From: Chitinophaga fulva
GTDB taxonomy: Bacteria > Bacteroidota > Bacteroidia > Chitinophagales > Chitinophagaceae
DNA length: 64,000 nt
Reading direction: 5' to 3'
Assembly (NCBI RefSeq): GCF_012927205.1
Contig: NZ_JABBGC010000001.1
Coordinates: 1,798,001-1,862,000 of the forward strand
The translations under genes and the position numbers were made by a program. Every line of letters starts with the position of its first letter. The first letter of the stretch is position 1. The notes beneath the pieces are model-generated. The model saw only the letters and a list, made by a program, of their open reading frames with translations, had not been told where the DNA came from and ran no database searches. Positions 63,476 through 64,000 of this stretch are shown here, piece by piece.

Positions 63476-64000
63476 ATGAAGAAAGGGTTATTCCTTTGGT
63501 TGTTCGTGACCATCTGTATGCTGCAGGCATACGCGCAAACACGGACCATTACCGGTAAAGTAACCGACTCAAAGGACGGTTCTCCCTTGCCTGGTGTAAA
63601 CGTACTCATTAAAGGCACCTCTAAAGGCACCATTTCCGGACCGGACGGAAACTTCAAACTGGAAGCACCTGCGGGAGCATCCCTCATTTTCTCATTTGTG
63701 GGATATGCCAACCAGACAGTGGCAACAGACGCCAGCGGCAACCCGCTCGTCGTTACCCTGAAAGGCAGCAACCAGGCACTCAATGAATTAGTGGTAACGG
63801 CACTGGGCATCAAACGCGACAAACGTACTCTCACCTACGCTACACAGGAAGTAAAAGGCGCCTCCATCGTGGAAGCTAAACAAAACAACCTGGTGAATGC
63901 ATTGTCCGGTAAAGTGGCTGGTGTTCAAATCACCAACTCCAGCGGCATGCCCGGCAGCTCCGCCAGGATCGTGATCCGCGGTAACAGCTCCCTCACCGGT
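63476..64000 (+). CDS. SusC/RagA-like TonB-dependent receptor (5' end only)
   Basis: Starts at ATG 63476 and is open to the window end (175 codons). The signal peptide ends after MLQAYAQ (residue about 21). A carboxypeptidase-regulatory-like domain follows (ITGKVTDSKDGSPLPGVNVLIKG), then a plug domain with ALNELVVTALGIKRDKRTLTYA, a typical SusC signature, and NLVNALSGKVAGVQI. The N-terminal pattern fits SusC-family receptors of about 1000 residues that import glycans or peptides with a SusD partner. The rest lies outside the window. Confidence 0.9.
   Translation, partial: MKKGLFLWLFVTICMLQAYAQTRTITGKVTDSKDGSPLPGVNVLIKGTSKGTISGPDGNFKLEAPAGASLIFSFVGYANQTVATDASGNPLVVTLKGSNQALNELVVTALGIKRDKRTLTYATQEVKGASIVEAKQNNLVNALSGKVAGVQITNSSGMPGSSARIVIRGNSSLTG

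Noticed and set aside
1..64000. CRISPR arrays, transposases, phage genes, tRNA or rRNA genes
   Set aside because: No regularly spaced direct repeats, transposase motifs, phage structural genes or tRNA/rRNA-like sequences were seen on reading the window.

Overview
The window comes from a bacterium of the phylum Bacteroidota, most likely a Chitinophaga-like member of the Chitinophagaceae. Supporting signs are the type IX secretion translocon SprA, the T9SS accessory protein PorD, two proteins with type B (gliding-motility-associated) C-terminal domains, a SusC/RagA-type receptor, a Bacteroidota-style FtsL, the futalosine route to menaquinone, and promoters that resemble TAnnTTTG rather than a sigma-70 -10 box. 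I found no tRNA or rRNA gene, CRISPR array, transposase or phage gene.

Layout: 1-2.2 kb holds the end of an unidentified gene and a secreted GH123-like glycosidase. 2.3-19.0 kb is the complete division and cell wall (dcw) cluster on the minus strand, in transcription order mraZ, rsmH, ftsL, ftsI, murE, mraY, murD, ftsW, murG, murC, ftsQ, ftsA, ftsZ; murF, murB and ddl are absent from it. 19.05-19.56 kb is a divergent intergenic region with three MraZ-box-like repeats and seven DnaA-box-like sites, a candidate DnaA-controlled region or replication origin. 19.6-25 kb runs on the plus strand: bamD, an omega-like RNA polymerase subunit, coaBC, porD, a DUF4296 lipoprotein and both subunits of a 3-oxoacid CoA-transferase. 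25.1-31.1 kb has a class IV aminotransferase, a photolyase, the menaquinone genes mqnB and mqnD, a pterin synthase with folE, and fabD. 31.2-35.1 kb has two GNAT genes, a serine hydrolase, a DinB-like protein and a regulator with a dead Nudix domain.

35.2-41.0 kb contains three tandem paralogous membrane sensor proteins. Only the first keeps the histidine kinase catalytic residues; the other two look like pseudokinases. 41-50.1 kb has fabH, ruvA and the 7.3-kb sprA. 50.2-54.3 kb is a possible metal-related cassette: a small Cys-motif protein, a TonB-dependent receptor and a Cys-containing Asp-box lipoprotein. 54.4-62.7 kb has a possible tiny gene, an SDR oxidoreductase, two large tandem PKD/T9SS type B surface proteins, an alpha/beta hydrolase and lnt. 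62.73-63.48 kb is a long intergenic region with a GC-rich, hairpin-forming segment that may be a structured RNA or leader. It precedes a SusC-like receptor gene cut by the window end.

Several genes belong to one envelope programme: dcw builds septal peptidoglycan, bamD and lnt serve outer-membrane protein and lipoprotein biogenesis, and SprA and PorD secrete proteins with T9SS C-terminal domains such as the two PKD proteins here. All functional calls rest on reading motifs by eye; no database search was run.
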